Source: Trochalopteron elliotii (taxonomy: Eukaryota; Chordata; Aves; Passeriformes; Leiothrichidae). Taken from it: a DNA stretch of 64,000 nucleotides. This document shows, in pieces, positions 41,401-56,400 of this stretch. The notes under the pieces were generated by a model. It made no database searches and had not been told where the DNA came from. It saw nothing but the letters and a program-made list of their open reading frames with translations. Both the position numbers and the translations under genes were made by a program. The stretch is taken from NCBI GenBank assembly GCA_024734555.1, contig JANPWX010000080.1, forward strand, positions 2,709,966 through 2,773,965, given 5' to 3'. The number at the start of each line of letters is the position of its first letter. Positions within the stretch are counted from its first letter, which is position 1.

Positions 41401-44400
41401 AGTAGATCTGCACTACCTCCTTTCTCCTGATTTCATACAATGAACACATAACAATCATGAAAATATTTCATGGTACTGCTTCAAACTAATACCGTGAGTT
41501 TCTAGTTAGCTACATGTGGTTCTTCCCGTAAAATAGTGAGATCTGCCTAGCAATACTAAACTGATAAAAATTAATTTAAAAATCCCTCATACCACCCTCC
41601 CACCTCCACCCCTCCTAAAAAACCCAAACAAAAAATCAAATCACTTTTCCCCAGCAACTTATGTGCTTCTGCAGCAGGCAACATCTGAAAGAAGTAAAGC
41701 AATTTTCAAAACCCTAACAGGAAGGAAGGAAGATTAGAGCCAGTAAAGTGGTGGAATTCCATTCCATTTTCTTTCTGAAGCAAGAAATGGAAATTCTGTT
41801 TTAAGTTTCGATTCTTGACTTGGCAAATCAGATTTCTTTCCTGTTCTGATAATCTGCTCTCTGAAGTCAAAAACTTTCATAAAATAAGTGAGGCTTTACT
41901 ATGTCTTGAGTTATTGTTTCAGTGTCTAGATGCAGACTAAGGCAAGTGTTCACATTGGTTAGAAAGATGAAAAGTTTGATTTCTAATGAGCATGAGATCT
42001 CATACTGAGATGCCAGCCATTAGTATTTGGGGATGAGTTAAGGAAAGAAGGACAGATGTTTTGGTTAATGTTGAAGCTAACAGGAAAAAAATTGAGTTAA
42101 AAATAAGAAATAGGAAAACAGGCTCTAGGAAAACAATTCAAGTAATACTTGTTTAATATTGCTCTTAAAGTAATTCAGTTGTCTGCTTTTTCCATATCTT
42201 TCCATAGTGTATAGTTGTATTATTTTGGGTTTATGGCTTTAGGAGACAAATATCCTGATTCTGTTAATTTGAAGTGTGTTGCTGAAACTTTCTGCTTTTT
42301 CCATTTCTCCATCACGCTCCCTGAATCTATCTGTGATGCCTTAATTCCCCAAACCTATAGGGATTCAGTGTCCAGACCACCTTTTATGTCTTGAATAATG
42401 AAGAACAAGTATTTTCTATTCTGCTTTAGGGTTTTCCAGGTGACTTTGGAAATAGAGGCCCCCCTGGTCCAGATGGAAGTCCTGTAAGTATTGAATTGTG
42501 TGTTGATTAACACGATCAAATTTGTAAAACTCAATATTAACTCCCCTCCAAAATTTAAGGAGACATTTGCCTCAAAAGAAATGTCTTCAAATCCACAGGA
42601 AAATTTTGGACTGTTAACTTTCCCATGGAAATTGCTAGGAAACTTCTATAATAAGTATAAAAAAGAGGAAGAAAATACTCAGAAAGCTGCTGAGAGAACA
42701 CGTTTTCCACTGCTGCATGTGCTGACTACCTTGAGAATCAGATCTCTTGCTGCCCTCATTGCATTACTAATGAATATTCTGTTTTCAGAAGTTCTTGCAT
42801 TAGATATGACTTTGTGTTGTTTATTTAAACCATTATTCTAAGATCACCTTAACAAAATAGGATTCTGCCTGCATGTAGAACCCCAGCTTTTGTGTGCTTG
42901 TACATTTGATGGTTGATTTCATCCTTTGAACTGGTACTAAACACAATTATGCTAGCATGTCATTTAGTGCATTGTAATCAGTGTGATAACAGCTTTGTCC
43001 TTGGCAGTGTGTGCCCTTGCAGTGTGGTGTTCAGCCTGTGGCACAGTCACGTCACTTCACAGGCTGCCCTCAAAGGAGCTTTGCTGTCTTGCTCTGAAAC
43101 TTTGGCTGCAGACTCCAAACTCAGGTTTCCTTTGGTGTCAGAAACCAGTGAAAGGCTTTGGGCAAGAGAAGAGAACAGCAAGTTCTGGGTAAAAGAGCAG
43201 CTGATTTAAATCATCTTGTATTGTTGGATGCTCCTACTATCAGTTTGTGTCTAAAGATTTTTCTGATATGGAACAGAGGAATCAACTAGACAGAGTTTCT
43301 CTATTTTTTGAAGGTCTACCTTGACACCCATCTTAGAAATTTGTTTTAGAAAGCTTACATGATTTTGCTGGTGGGTTATCAATGTTTGGTGTCAACATTT
43401 TGAAGCACAGGAAAAAAATTCTTACGCATTTCTGGTCCCTAAGGCAAAGCTTCCCTTGTTGGAATGTCAGGTGATATCAGTATGGTTTTCATCTGGAAAA
43501 CCCACTGAAGTGTTGAGTGTCACCAGCTGCCTTGCAAATGATATTAAAAGGTGAGTTCTTCCTTCCCCTCCTCGTATTCCCAAGTGTCCCTCCATTCCTG
43601 ATAAAGCAGATATTGTCTTTCCACCAGATCTGCACAACAGTACTTTAATAGAAACAAGCTCAGAAAGCCTGGATCTGAAATTACAGACTTGTGTGTTACA
43701 AAGAAGCCTGTTTTACTGCAAGCATTTGCCAACAAGTTCCATCTAATCTGCCAAGACAGCTGCTGATCTTACTGCCTTCTTTGACAGGCAGCAACCCCTC
43801 TCCCCTTTTCCCCCAAAGCTCACCCCGCAGGGCTTGTTCAGGCAAGGGGCCAGTGCTGCAGCTGCAGGGGTCTGCAAAGCTAAAGGCATATTTACAGAGC
43901 CTCTCTATGAGCTGGCACTGAAGACCAGGAGCTGCCTGGGAGGCCTGTGGCAGCAGGAACTTGTAGGGAAGACATTTCTTCTTGTGTGCTGACTTGACAC
44001 TAATGGCATTTGTCTCCATGCCTAATTTCTTCTGCTTAACTGACTAATGCCATCCTTCGTTTCCACAGCACCCTCTCAATTCTCTGAGGATGTCAGTCTG
44101 CCTTGGAGGGGCTTGCTAGAGCATTCAACTTCCCCTGTGGATAGTTTAGAGCAGGTTAGAGATGGTGTGTAGGCACATGAAGAGGGAGGAGAGCACGAAG
44201 GTGTCCTCTGTGCTGTGTCCAGCAGCCATGCCCAGCTGGACACTCTTAGAAGGGCTTAGATTTTCTCACATAAAACTTCCCCTTCCCTGTGGGTGCCAAG
44301 AGGCTGCAGTGGACCCTGTGTATGTTATCCACTGAGTAGCAGGTCCCAGGTGTTGGGACATCTTGCATGAGGCGTGGTAACCTGGAGGGCTACAATGCCT

Positions 44401-47400
44401 GTTTCACATAGGGCAAAGAGACTTAGCAGCTGTTTTCAGCAGTTTTAGCCTCTTCTGAGGTAAACTGTGGCTGGGACAGTAGTGGAGTACTATTGAATTT
44501 TTATGTATATGAAGTACAAATACCATAGTTCGTATCAAGAAATAATTTTTCATAAAGAGATTGTAGCCTTTAATTTGCAGAGGTCTTCCTATGAACTGAG
44601 ATGGTGCTCTTACTTATTTTTCAAAGGAATCTTAATAAATTTGTTTTTCACTCTCAAAAAATTGTTTTTTCTTCCTTCCACTTTAGGTATCATGGTAAAA
44701 AAGTCTCATATTCCTACATTAACAGCAGAAGTGTTCCTGTGGTGCAAATATCTAGTGATCTAATTCCAAAATCCAGGGATTTTACTGAGCATATTTCTCT
44801 ATACAGTGATAAAAACTGTCACTCTTTGGAAACTCTGTAAAAATCAAAACTGTCTTGTTTAGTTGATCACTTTTATCTTATCACTGGGATTTCTTTCTAG
44901 ATGGTAAAATTCAGATAATCTAAAATCAGTTTTCTTTAAAGGGAATTGTTGGTGGTGTTGGTCCTCCTGGATTTCCAGGACTAAGGGTGAGTATACTTTT
45001 ATTACTTACTTTGATATGGCTGCATTAAAGCATTTGTCATGTGTGTTTGTGAAATAGTAAAAACAATTACGAAAATTCAGGGATTTAAACAACTTTTGTT
45101 TTAGATAGGCATGATTTTAAATAATCTCACTCTACAAAACTGCCATCATGTTGGCAGCATGGAGCATTTCTACACTTGGTGTGGATTTGTGTTGGCTTGT
45201 TTCTGATCCAGTATGTTTGGGGTTTTTGTTTGAAATGACCAAGTGTGCTGGTTCCTAGCACTAAAGCCAGTGTGAAGGGTTCAATGGTCTCAAACGTTTT
45301 AATGACAACAGTCCTCACTGGTTCCTGAATATGGCTACCAAATTCAAAGCAGAATTAATTTCTAAGAAAAATTACTTATCATGTTTACAAGATCATATTC
45401 TTTTTTTTAATATGTATGGAATAAGGCTATGATGCTCACTGTGGAGTTGCACACAGTAGTTGTATCTATCAGTTGTACCAGAGAAGCTCTGTGAGTCCTA
45501 CAAAAGGTGGGAAAGACTTTCTTTCTGAGTTGTCTCAGTCCCTTAGTTTTTTTAATTTATGTATTTACTCATAGAGGACCTCTGATTCTTGATGTTGTCT
45601 CAGTCATGTCTGGCTACACAGCCACATTCTTAACAAGGGAGAAAAACCAAGTGTTTACACTTGAATTAAGGAAAGCACGATTGTCTCCAGTGTTTGTTTT
45701 GTGGGTTTTTGATATCTGCAGATCTGAAACATTCTTGATAAGCTTGTACTTTACACTGATGGTCATCTTACTTTTCCTTTGAAGCACAACAGTTGAGTTC
45801 AGTTGTTCCTCTTTCTAATTATATGTTCATAAGAAGAAAGAATTCCTGTAAGTCATCCTTTGCTGCCTGATTAGGACTGTTATGGCACTGCTATAGTGGA
45901 AACAAAAGCTTGGTCACGAAACCTCTGTAGCTTCCAGCCTTCATCATGCAAACATGATTTTCTGTGTTCTTGTCAGTTGACATAGGCCAGTTGATGCACT
46001 CATGGGACAGGAGCTTGCACTCTTGAGAATTTGCTTAAATTGTGGTTTGCTTTTGTCCCTTATATGACTGTCTTTGGATTTTAATCTCAAAGACTTTGAT
46101 AATTGTACAAATGTACCTGAGGCTTTTTAAAAAGCCTACTATATGTCACTTCCAAAAAGATACTGTTGCTGATTATTTTGACTAAAACTTAGCAGTTTCG
46201 CCCTACCTAGAGTTCATGAGCATCAATGTTTGCAGGATCAAAGCTCCATGTGGCTTCTTGCTGAGTTGCAGTCACTTACAGAAAGATTGAGTGTCAATAT
46301 TTTTTTTGTGAAATAGAAAAATAATTTTAAATAACCAGTCCGAAGCTTTTGCCACTTGTACATAGATGGAATATAACCATAATGAGGGCTATTTTTTGGA
46401 GGGGAAAAAAGAACCAAAGAAGTTGGTGACACATTTAGATTCTGAACAGCATGAAATTAACAATTGTTTAGAGCGTGAGCTCCATTTGAGTGGACTTCTC
46501 TTGTTTATATGTGGGACTCTTTCACATGGTTCCAGTATATGGGTTGCTCTAGTTTCCTCTTTCACAGTCAGAGAATTGGAAGAGCTGTGCTTTGTTCCAG
46601 AGGTTCTTTACGAGGAACCATTGCACTCTTTAATCTGTACCAGAATTTCACCAAGACCCTGGGGGAGTTTCAGGTGACCCCAACATCCCCAGGTGCAGCC
46701 TGTGTGGTGCAGCCCTGTTCCTTGGCCAGACCTGCTTTCCAAATGGGTCTGGGCTCCCTGGCCTCAGCTCTCTTTTGTGCAGGCAGATGCTAATGGTCAT
46801 CCAAAAGTGACTAAAGACCTACAGTCCTCAATGTTTGCTTTAAAATACTTTGTCAGACATAACACATTATACTACTACAAGATGCAATATTGAACATGAG
46901 ATTAAATATATTTTTCTGGCAGAAACCAGGAGCATTAATTCAAATAGCTTGTCTAGCCCAGCTGTGTGCAGTGTCAAGAGTTAGTTATATTTTTGTCTTT
47001 GCTCATGAGAATAATGGCAAAATGAGCAGCAGCAGCAAGCTGAGTCCAGTAATTCCTTCCAGCCATGATTTTTTTCAATATACAGAGCTGTTGCCAGGTT
47101 CAGAGTTTTGGGTGGCTGAACAGTCAGTCTTTCAAGACTTAGCAACGCTATGAGTTTTAATAAGATGAAGAGTTTCAGAAAATTTACTGCCAGATACCTG
47201 AATTAGTTTTTCTTTTTAAATTTTAAATGTTTTTTTTTCCTTTAAAGAACCCCACTTAAAACTAGGAAAGCTTTTTTTTTCATTTTCTGGTATTTTATCT
47301 TTTCGACTGGAAGAAGCAATTTGGTTTTAGTTCCACTTGTCACCTAGAAATGTTGGAAAAGGTATGCTTGCTGTAGCTGCAGGTTTTATTGATCACCCAG

Positions 47401-50400
47401 TTTTATCCAAAGTGATAAGCATATGTTAACATACAGGAAGGTGAATGATTAGGTGAAGGAGAATGATTAAAAAGCCTGGCAGACTAATTCAACACTTTTT
47501 TCATTTTATTTTTGTATAGTTCCAGTTCTTTGCTGTTAATTAAGTCACTCAATGTATCTGGAGACTGTGACAGGTGTTTAATGAACCTGAATGTTGTAAA
47601 GCTGTTTTGGAATTTCTTCCTGTTGCTGTTGTAAGCTAAATTTCCCAGCTCAATATCCCACTGTGATTTTCCAATCAATGCTGTTGTTACCATAAGTGTG
47701 CATTTCAACATTCAGTATTATTAATGCATAAATGCCTTGCTGAACTAGAATATGTAGTGCAACTCAGAGAAAGCAACATAAACAATTTACTTGATCAGCT
47801 AGCATGACAGAATATATCATTTAAGCAGTCATGGAATGGTAAAGCAATGTAGAGTGGCAATTTTCTTGGGAGCTCTACCAAGCACCATTAAGACACTAAG
47901 TGATTGGTCTTGTTTTTTCTTCGCTGAGCCATAAGTCAGTGGCTGCAGAAGAATGTGGTTGCTAACATTGCTGAAAGAGTCTCCAGAGAATAATGAATGT
48001 GTGCTCAACTGGAAATGCATAGACATCCATTGCATCTTTTCCATATCACTCTCAGCAAGTGGCAAAAGATTGCTTTATTTATATGTGTTATTAAATTCTG
48101 GCATAGCCATAGAGATGTAACATTTCCTTTTTGGGCTTTTTTGCCCCAAGGTTGAATAGACAGCAAGTAGATAGACTTCTCCCTTTGTAATATAGTTTTA
48201 CCTATTCTAAGTCAGGTCTTATGTTTAGCTCATGCTTTTTCATTAATATTATTGCTGTTGCTGTGCTGATCTTTTAAAATTCTTAATTTTGTGATTCACT
48301 TTTTTTTCCCCTGCCATAAAAGTGCCCAAATAAATCCCAGAAAGTAAGGACTCTGAAGGTACCTTAGAACAGAAAAGGTTAGCATGCCCATCAGAACGTA
48401 GGTTTGATTCTGCACACTTGGTATTTAGAATCACATCTCTTTTTCCTTTTCTTTTCTTTTTACTCATAGAACTAACTCACTGATAGACGAGAAATTGAGT
48501 AAAAGGACCATTAAAAAGGCAGCTTTTTATGACCCTACTCATCATAGAATAATTTCTTTAAGTCAAATTTGATGCCTATAGAGAAGTGCTGTTTTGTAAC
48601 CCTAAGGGCAGCAGCAGTGGTGCTGAATGTGCAGCTGCAATACAAAAGAAAACTCCCTGAATTTGCATTGCCTAATGCACTGTTTTCTTCTCTTGAATTT
48701 GTAATGTACGCAAGAAGAGGCAAGTTTTGTTTCTCGTGTTTCTGCTGATTACGTTGGGAACTGCAAACGTGGAGGACTTATGATGCCAATACTTCTTTTT
48801 TTCCCCTAAGAAATTAACCTAAAAAAAATCTTTTTCTCTCTGTGGTGCAGAAAAATGCCACATTCTGTTAGGAGTCTTTACGTTACTCCATTTCATCAAA
48901 TGCAGTCACCTTTCTTGCTGTTTGATAGGGAGACATTGGGCCAGCAGGACCAACTGGACCATCAGGAATTCCAGGGCCCACGGTATGCTATTTAACCATC
49001 CCACAACCACATGCTTATGCTGCTTTCCAAATTCTAGTCAAGCATTGGATTTATGTTTTCTTTATTTTAACAGGGTTTCCCAGGGAGTGTGGGACAGCCT
49101 GGAATGAAAGGTGATAAGGTGATTTAAGTATTTTCATTATCTTGGAGATATATAATTCTTTCATTAAAACTTGAGCATAACGTACTTGGCAAAGCCTTCC
49201 ATTTTTCCTTTTGATTTCTTTTGTCTTCTGACTTTTATTTTTTAAATTTATGTTAGACTCACATTTTAGACCAACTTTTTTCTGAACAGAACACTAACTA
49301 CTGAACACAATAATATCCAGGTCTGTGTCTTTAGACTTTCCTGGAAGAGGTATTTCAGTGCAACACCTTGCATTGTCAAAGATCTGTGTTAATTTTAAAT
49401 AATGAATATTGAATTAATCTTTCTCATTCTCTGTTTCTGAAAACTACCCCATTTTAAGCCACATACATATGTCTGTATAAAATTATATGTTGTTTAGGGT
49501 GAACATGGTCTTGCAGGAGAGCCAGGAGAACAGGGGTACCCAGGAGACAAGGTAAGTTATAATTGCATTGTTTTACAAAATTATCCAACAATTTCAACAA
49601 CTTCATCAGGTTTATGAGTCTCTGAAAATGTAGCAGATTGGTTGCATAAAAGTAGAATGCAGTAGTAATACTTTCTGGATATCACTGTACTGACATATTT
49701 TTAAGAAATTCTGTGCTAATTAAAACTCAGTTATGGAAAGTGTGCACAAAAACAAGTAAAGGGTACAAGCAGAATTCTGGCAGCCGTGTGTATAGAGATG
49801 TGTCAAACAAGGATTATGGTGTGATCTCAATCTTTCTAAGGACCTGTTGTAAAAGGTATTTTCCCTTGACCCTCGAGGTTCATCTGCAGCTCACCTGGAC
49901 CTGCTGTGGTTAGCAGCAGCACGTGGTCTGGCATGCTCCTTCACATCATCAGACTGAGATAAATAGGGATCGTCTTTCCTGTTTGGCTAGTACATCAGAA
50001 GTCACTGAAATAGCACATCCTGTGAGAACTCTTTTGATGAAAGTTGAATGTTAGAAGATAGTTTTCAACCTGCAGAATTCTTCTGAAGCCTGTTTCAGGT
50101 GTCAAAATATAGCAATTTATTGCTTCCAAAATAACACAACAATTAATTTTCATGTGCATTTAATGACTTTCTTTTTTCAGGGTACTCTTGGTTTACCAGG
50201 ACCCCCAGGGATCAGAGGAAAACTAGGACCCCCAGTAAGTCTACACATCAAATTTTGCTCTCAGTATATCACTGTATATTGTTGGTATTTTACACTACTG
50301 TTTATATACTTGATATTTTATACTGGTGTTGATATTTGACACTTTTGTGTGATTGTTATGTTCACAGTGCATGTAATCCCCTAGAAGTGACTTTATTCAA

Positions 50401-53400
50401 AATGCACAAAGAATAAAGTCCAAGCTGCTTTTATTTCTAGTGACTGGTGTTAATGAGTGAGTCAGATCCTAAAGTGTGAGACTTTAGTACAAAGATCAGT
50501 ATATGTGTCAAATTTCAATAGGGTGCTTAGGATATTAGATAATCTGTGACAATCACTGTGTTGAAGAATGGACATGTAGATAATATTTGAAACAAATCCA
50601 CTGAGAGCTTTGGGAACTTGCAGATGGCCATTTGGACTAGCTGGATTTGGAGGGAATGTGTGAGATCTCATTAATAATGGCCGGTCATTTCTCACAGGGA
50701 TGGGAGTAGTGATGAGTTTCTGTATTTACTGATTTTTAGCAGCTTTAAAGGCATCTGTGCACTGCTGCCATTTCTGCTGGGTTTTTAAATGTTGAGGCAG
50801 AAAAGGCATACTGCACAGGGTTACCTGCTTTTCCTCACCTTTTTTAGTGCTGTTTCTTTTCAATATATAATTAAAAGCTGCCAATACTCACTCCAGTGTC
50901 AATTTTCTCATGTACAATCAAGCCAATAACTGGTAAACCTACTTAGACCTCATGAATGTCATGGGCCCTTAAATTCATTAACAAACACTTTCCTTGTCCC
51001 ATAGAACTTATAGTGTAAACACTAATCCTGCAATAAACTTACACAAATTTGCTTAAGCTTAGATGGGAAAAATCACATTTTTGCTTTTAAAGGTAGAAGA
51101 AGTTTTATTTTAAGATAAGCATGTAAATCAGCCTATTCCTGAAAGAGTTGTGGATTTTAAGCACAAGCTGAATGTGACCAACCTTGTGACTTATGTTAAA
51201 TTAAGCTGTGAGACCTCAGTCCAGTAATAGAAATTTAACTTTAACTGTAGAATGAATTTACAGTGAAGTAATTCATGTTAAAAATTGGAGAAACATTTCC
51301 CAGGTCAGGCCTTAATTTTCCACAAGTGATATCTAGTTATGGTGGCAGAAAGCTTGTGAAAATGTGGACGAACAGATATAACTTAGTGAAATCAGAACAA
51401 ATATAACTTAAAGAAATATGGCCCATTTTTAGAGGGGTTGAAATTTGTATATAATGGAGTTACCATTACATGTGGACAGGACCTAATTTTATTGTTATTA
51501 ATCACAAAACTGCTATTTCTTGGGCTGTGATTTGATACTTAAATTATGTAAGTAAGCATTTAAACCAATATCTGTAACAGTTACTTTCTGGACATTTAAA
51601 TAATATGTAGCTTTTTTCTGAAAACAGCTATATATTTAAAGGGGATTTTATATGGTTCCTCCCCAAACTCCCAATTTCCTCTGTCCTAAACAAATTTGAA
51701 TTTTTTTTTTTTTGTTGTGACTTCAAAGAGATGTGAAGAACTAGTTTTAATAGTGTCCAAAGAGGGCCAGGTATAAAATTTCCTATTTAGTGAAAAAGTC
51801 ATCTCAACATTTCTGTTGGCCTTTTTGTTAACAAATGTTTTTAAAATCTTTGTAACCATCTGTTGTTAAAAATAAATTATCAGCAGAAATCTTAAATGTC
51901 TGGGATTTTTGTTTTTTTAAGGGAAAAATTGGAGAACCTGGACCCCGTGGACCATTGGGTCCTCAGGGACCTGAGGTAAGAAATTGCTTGATGGCAGTAA
52001 ATTAAGTGTTGGTTCTAAGCTTATGAAAATAAGAGATAAATGGGTTTGCTTCATAAAAGACTGTTTCTTCGTTGAATTAAGAAAATCTTTTTATTCAGTA
52101 ATATTTTGATGAATTCATTCTCCTTCATAAAGTATACAAGATTCCAGCTCATATTTTTTTTCTGCAAAATGTTAACGTACAGGATCTTTCAATACAAAGT
52201 AGTTCTTCGTTTGCTTATGTGATTAGGATTTGCTGTCTCTTGAATCCTGTTGTTATGGGGTACACCTGGAATGAGACTCGTGTGATTTCTCAGGCACACT
52301 TCCATTTGTAAATACTAAAACATGTTTACAAATGGGATTTTCCATTTTCCAGACCTGATTGCGTATTTATCACTTACAAGAAACACAAGGAATGAACACC
52401 AGTTACCTGGGAAGCATTGCCAAGCAGTTGAATCTAGAAGTGAAGTTTCCTGAGAACTCCTTAGTGTGGTGGAAGTCTACACAGAAACTGTCAGTCTCCA
52501 AATTGTCCCATTTTGGTGCTTTTTTGCATTTATACCACAGGCTTTAAGGAAAAATGCTGTGGTCTGTGCCACAAAGACATGTTTATACATGGACACATGT
52601 ATTTTCTGGAGAGATGAAAGCAGAAATTGTGGAATGTTCTTTCTAATCAGCCTCCTGCAATGAATGTGTTTGGGTTTTGTTTGGTTTGTGGTGGGGTTTC
52701 TTTGTTTCTTTGGGGGTTTTCCTTTTTCAAAAAGATTGTGAATGGAAGGCATATGCTAGCAATGATCTTTTTTCTATCTTTACATGAACATATCTCCTCA
52801 AACCAAGGCTGAATGTTCCTACCTTTCTTATTAGGTAAATGCCCTCGCTGAGAGAAAACTCTCTGGAAAGCAGCATTGGAGCAATGCCAGGTGGTCATGT
52901 GAGAAAGAGTCTCTCTGGTTTAGTCAAAGGCTGTGCAGAAGACACAAAGCCTGTGCATGTTGTCCGCAGCTGCCACCCTCTGTGGCTCAGGATTTTAGGT
53001 TTTTTGAGCCTGTTCTTATTATGAAAAGAGGCCCTTGCAGGATCTCTTGGCACAGCTTCCAGCAAGGGAGACCTGCAGCAGGTTAATCCCAAATTGTTGT
53101 CTTGAAGCCTGTGTCCTACTGCCCCTGCTGATAGTCCTTCATAGTTCCTTATTCCAACACAGACATGCTACTCCTTTGTGTCTGGGGAAAAGATCATCCT
53201 TCTTGGCTGGTTACCCTCAAGGCAGATACGGATGGGAATCTTTCTGTCTGAAAAGCTCAGCATTTCTCCTTGCTCAGGAGTGCGGAATTACTTCATCATT
53301 AGAAGGCAAGCCAAGTGCATGATGCTAGATAATTAAAACTCGAGTGTCCAGGTACTTTGTTTTGAGTAATTGTCTGCAAAATGGCAGATTTAAAACTACA

Positions 53401-56400
53401 AAGCAATGTTTCTCTTAACTTCAGTCATGCAAGACAGGTCCAAATAAAGTAAAAGAGGTTTTTCCACCGTTTAACTTCATAAAAATATGGTCACCATATG
53501 GCAAAATAGAAACAGAGGGGATGTAGGATAGCAGCATACTAGGATTTTGGACAAATTGAAGGTACTAGAAGTTCTATAATGAAAGGAATTTAAAATAAGC
53601 AGCTTAAAACTGAAGAGTGTATGTGTCCCTCCTGTTACATTGTCTTACACAAAAAAGCTAGTTGTTGTTGACTGAAGTTATTTAGACACAACTGACTATA
53701 TGAAGTATGAGCAAATAATGTAGATTTTTCCACAAGAAAAGCCTGCTGTTATATATCTGATCATGTCTCTTCTTCCAAAACCAGCTAGCAGGTCAGACAG
53801 GGCTGCTTTCCTTGTTCCTATTTCATTATCTGAATGGGCAGACTTCCTGTGACCCCATGTAGAAAACATGCATTCTATCATAAAGTAAATGTTTCCTTGA
53901 TGTTTCTGGAAATAGAAGAATGTGATGAATGAGTGTCTTACGAGGAGAGTACTTTGAATTTGGTGTAGATGTGACAGTCCATACCATATGCCTTCTATGA
54001 AAGATTTTCTTTGAAATAAACCCCAAAATCAAATGTATATCGGGATTTGTTGGACTTTGCTGTGAGCAGGAGGAACAAGGCTGTGTCTGCCCAGTGACAG
54101 ACTCTCAGACTCTACTTCCAGCTATTTCTCTCTCCTTTTGTCCAACAAATAAATCCCACTGTCCTTAAGACAGTGGGATTTATGAATGTGCCCTTGTCCC
54201 CATTTGTTTTGAGTACATGTGAAATAAGAAACTGGGGATCCTTTGATCTTTCCAGTTACACATTTGAGTGTTTCATTTCCAGTGTAAAGAACAAGTAGTC
54301 CTATCCCTGATTTTTCTTCCCATGTAAACTGCTGTAACTCTGGCACTACAGCAGCTGAAGTCTACAATTTTCTCTGCACACAGCAGTGAGAGCAGGGCAG
54401 GCAGACTCTGATCATCCTCACAGGGTTTTGTGGTTTTGAATGCAGATCACCAGTGAATTGCTTCCTAAATCTTTCCTCTGCAGCTGTGCAGCCAAGGTAC
54501 ACCAGGTCAGAGTTGAAATAAGCCACCCACCTATAGCCAGGGTCCATTTGAGACCTGCAGTGCTGATGGCAGGAGTGGGCAGAGGGAGGGACAAAGGTCT
54601 TGCTCTCTGGGTGGCCGGACAAGGGTTGGCTGCCAAGTCAATTCTTCAGTGCAGGAGTCCTGCAGGGTCAAGCCAAATTCTCTTCTGGGTATGTTTCTGC
54701 AGAGCCAGGCTCTGTCGCGTGCCTGAATGCCTGCTGCTCACTGGATGTACTCAGTGAACGCTTTGTGGAGTGTATTCTTCATTGGTTGACACATTGTGCT
54801 GTTTTGTCATGCATCTGAAAATGAACTGCCAAAATATGAAATTTCTGTAGAGCTTTGTTTTATTGGTATGACAACTGGAAAGTGCTGATCTGACTGTTTT
54901 AACCCACAATGTCTCTGTTTACTGTGTACAATGAAGTATGCAGTGCTTATTGTTAATGTGAATGAAATTAGACAAGCCTTTAACAGGCTTCCACATGTAT
55001 TCAGAATACTTTATAGTTAAATTTTGCTCTAGGAATTGCATTTAATTATCCCCCCAAAACGAGAGTGATAGTTCCCTTCAGATGTGCCTTCAGAATGCTA
55101 TAAATAGGTTTCATCTGAAGCAGAGAGAATTAGTCATTATCTTCAATGGAACTTTTTTCATCTGTGCAGTATTTTGATCTGAAGTCATTAGCTTATTCCT
55201 TCAGGAAGGTACTTGTATGGGACTCAGCTGGTGTGCTTCATGCTCAAGGCAGTAGCCTTACAAAAGAAAAGGATACATTCAAGTAACAGTAAAAAGTCAA
55301 AAGGGCACATATTTTGTAAGTGAATCAGTGGCTGCTTTGAGGTGTTCATTTAACAAAAACTTTATTTTTAGTGCACGTTTCACATGCATTATCATGATTT
55401 TTTGATTTTTTGCAAACAATGCCAGGTGTGCAGTGATAACATAGCCTTCTGTTTCAATATTACATCAATTAACTTGCAGGCAAATGATTTGTAGGAAATA
55501 TAGAAGTAAAGAGAATTTAAAGACTGAATTAATTGCATGTTCTAGCATATATCTGAGGAATTGCTCTTGTTATAGAATTGCTTATACTCTCTACTTGCCT
55601 TTGTACAGAACCTTCATCTGGTCCTTTCCCGAAGTTCTATGTCTGCATAACACATTCTTTCAGAAGAATAATAAACGCTTATTGGAGAATTGTAGTTTTT
55701 TGCAGAAACCTTCCTTTTGTGGTTTGATTTTAATAATAAGTAATGAATCTCTAATAAGGTATGTTGTTGAAGTTCAGTAGCTGCGTCCACCTGGACTTGC
55801 TTCTGAAAATTTATTCTAAATTCTCTTTGAAATGCATTGCAACCTGTGATTGAATGAATTCCTATTGGAGCACACAAACCTGGTGGCTGAAGGGACTACT
55901 GCAGTCCTTGGAGACATTTTCCCTCTGTGTTGCCCTTCCACCAGTGCTTGTCCTGATCCCCTTGAGGGCAGCCAAGGGCACAAAGATGAGAGGCCAGCGA
56001 TGCTGGCAAATGTCATGTGAAAACAGTTTGAAGTGGAATGCAAACTGCGAGAGAATTCCCCATGGAAATGGAGTGTAATGTCTCAATAATCATGATATTC
56101 TGCTTCCATATTAGCAGGCACATAGAAAAACAAATGCAAAGCAAAAGCTTTGGCGGGGTGCTCATCTCTGGGGCACTGAGACATGCCCTAACATAGAAAC
56201 AACTTACTCATCTCTGCATTTCTTTTTTAGTTAAACATTATATAGATAAATGAGAGCAATAAAGATGTTAATTTTATATTTAAGTGTTCAGTACAAAAAG
56301 AAATACTTCCACTGCAAAGTTAAAGCACATTTGTGTTAAGATAGTTGGCACTTCAGGTTTTTCTGATGCCACATTTCTTTTGGTTAAATGAAGTGGATTC

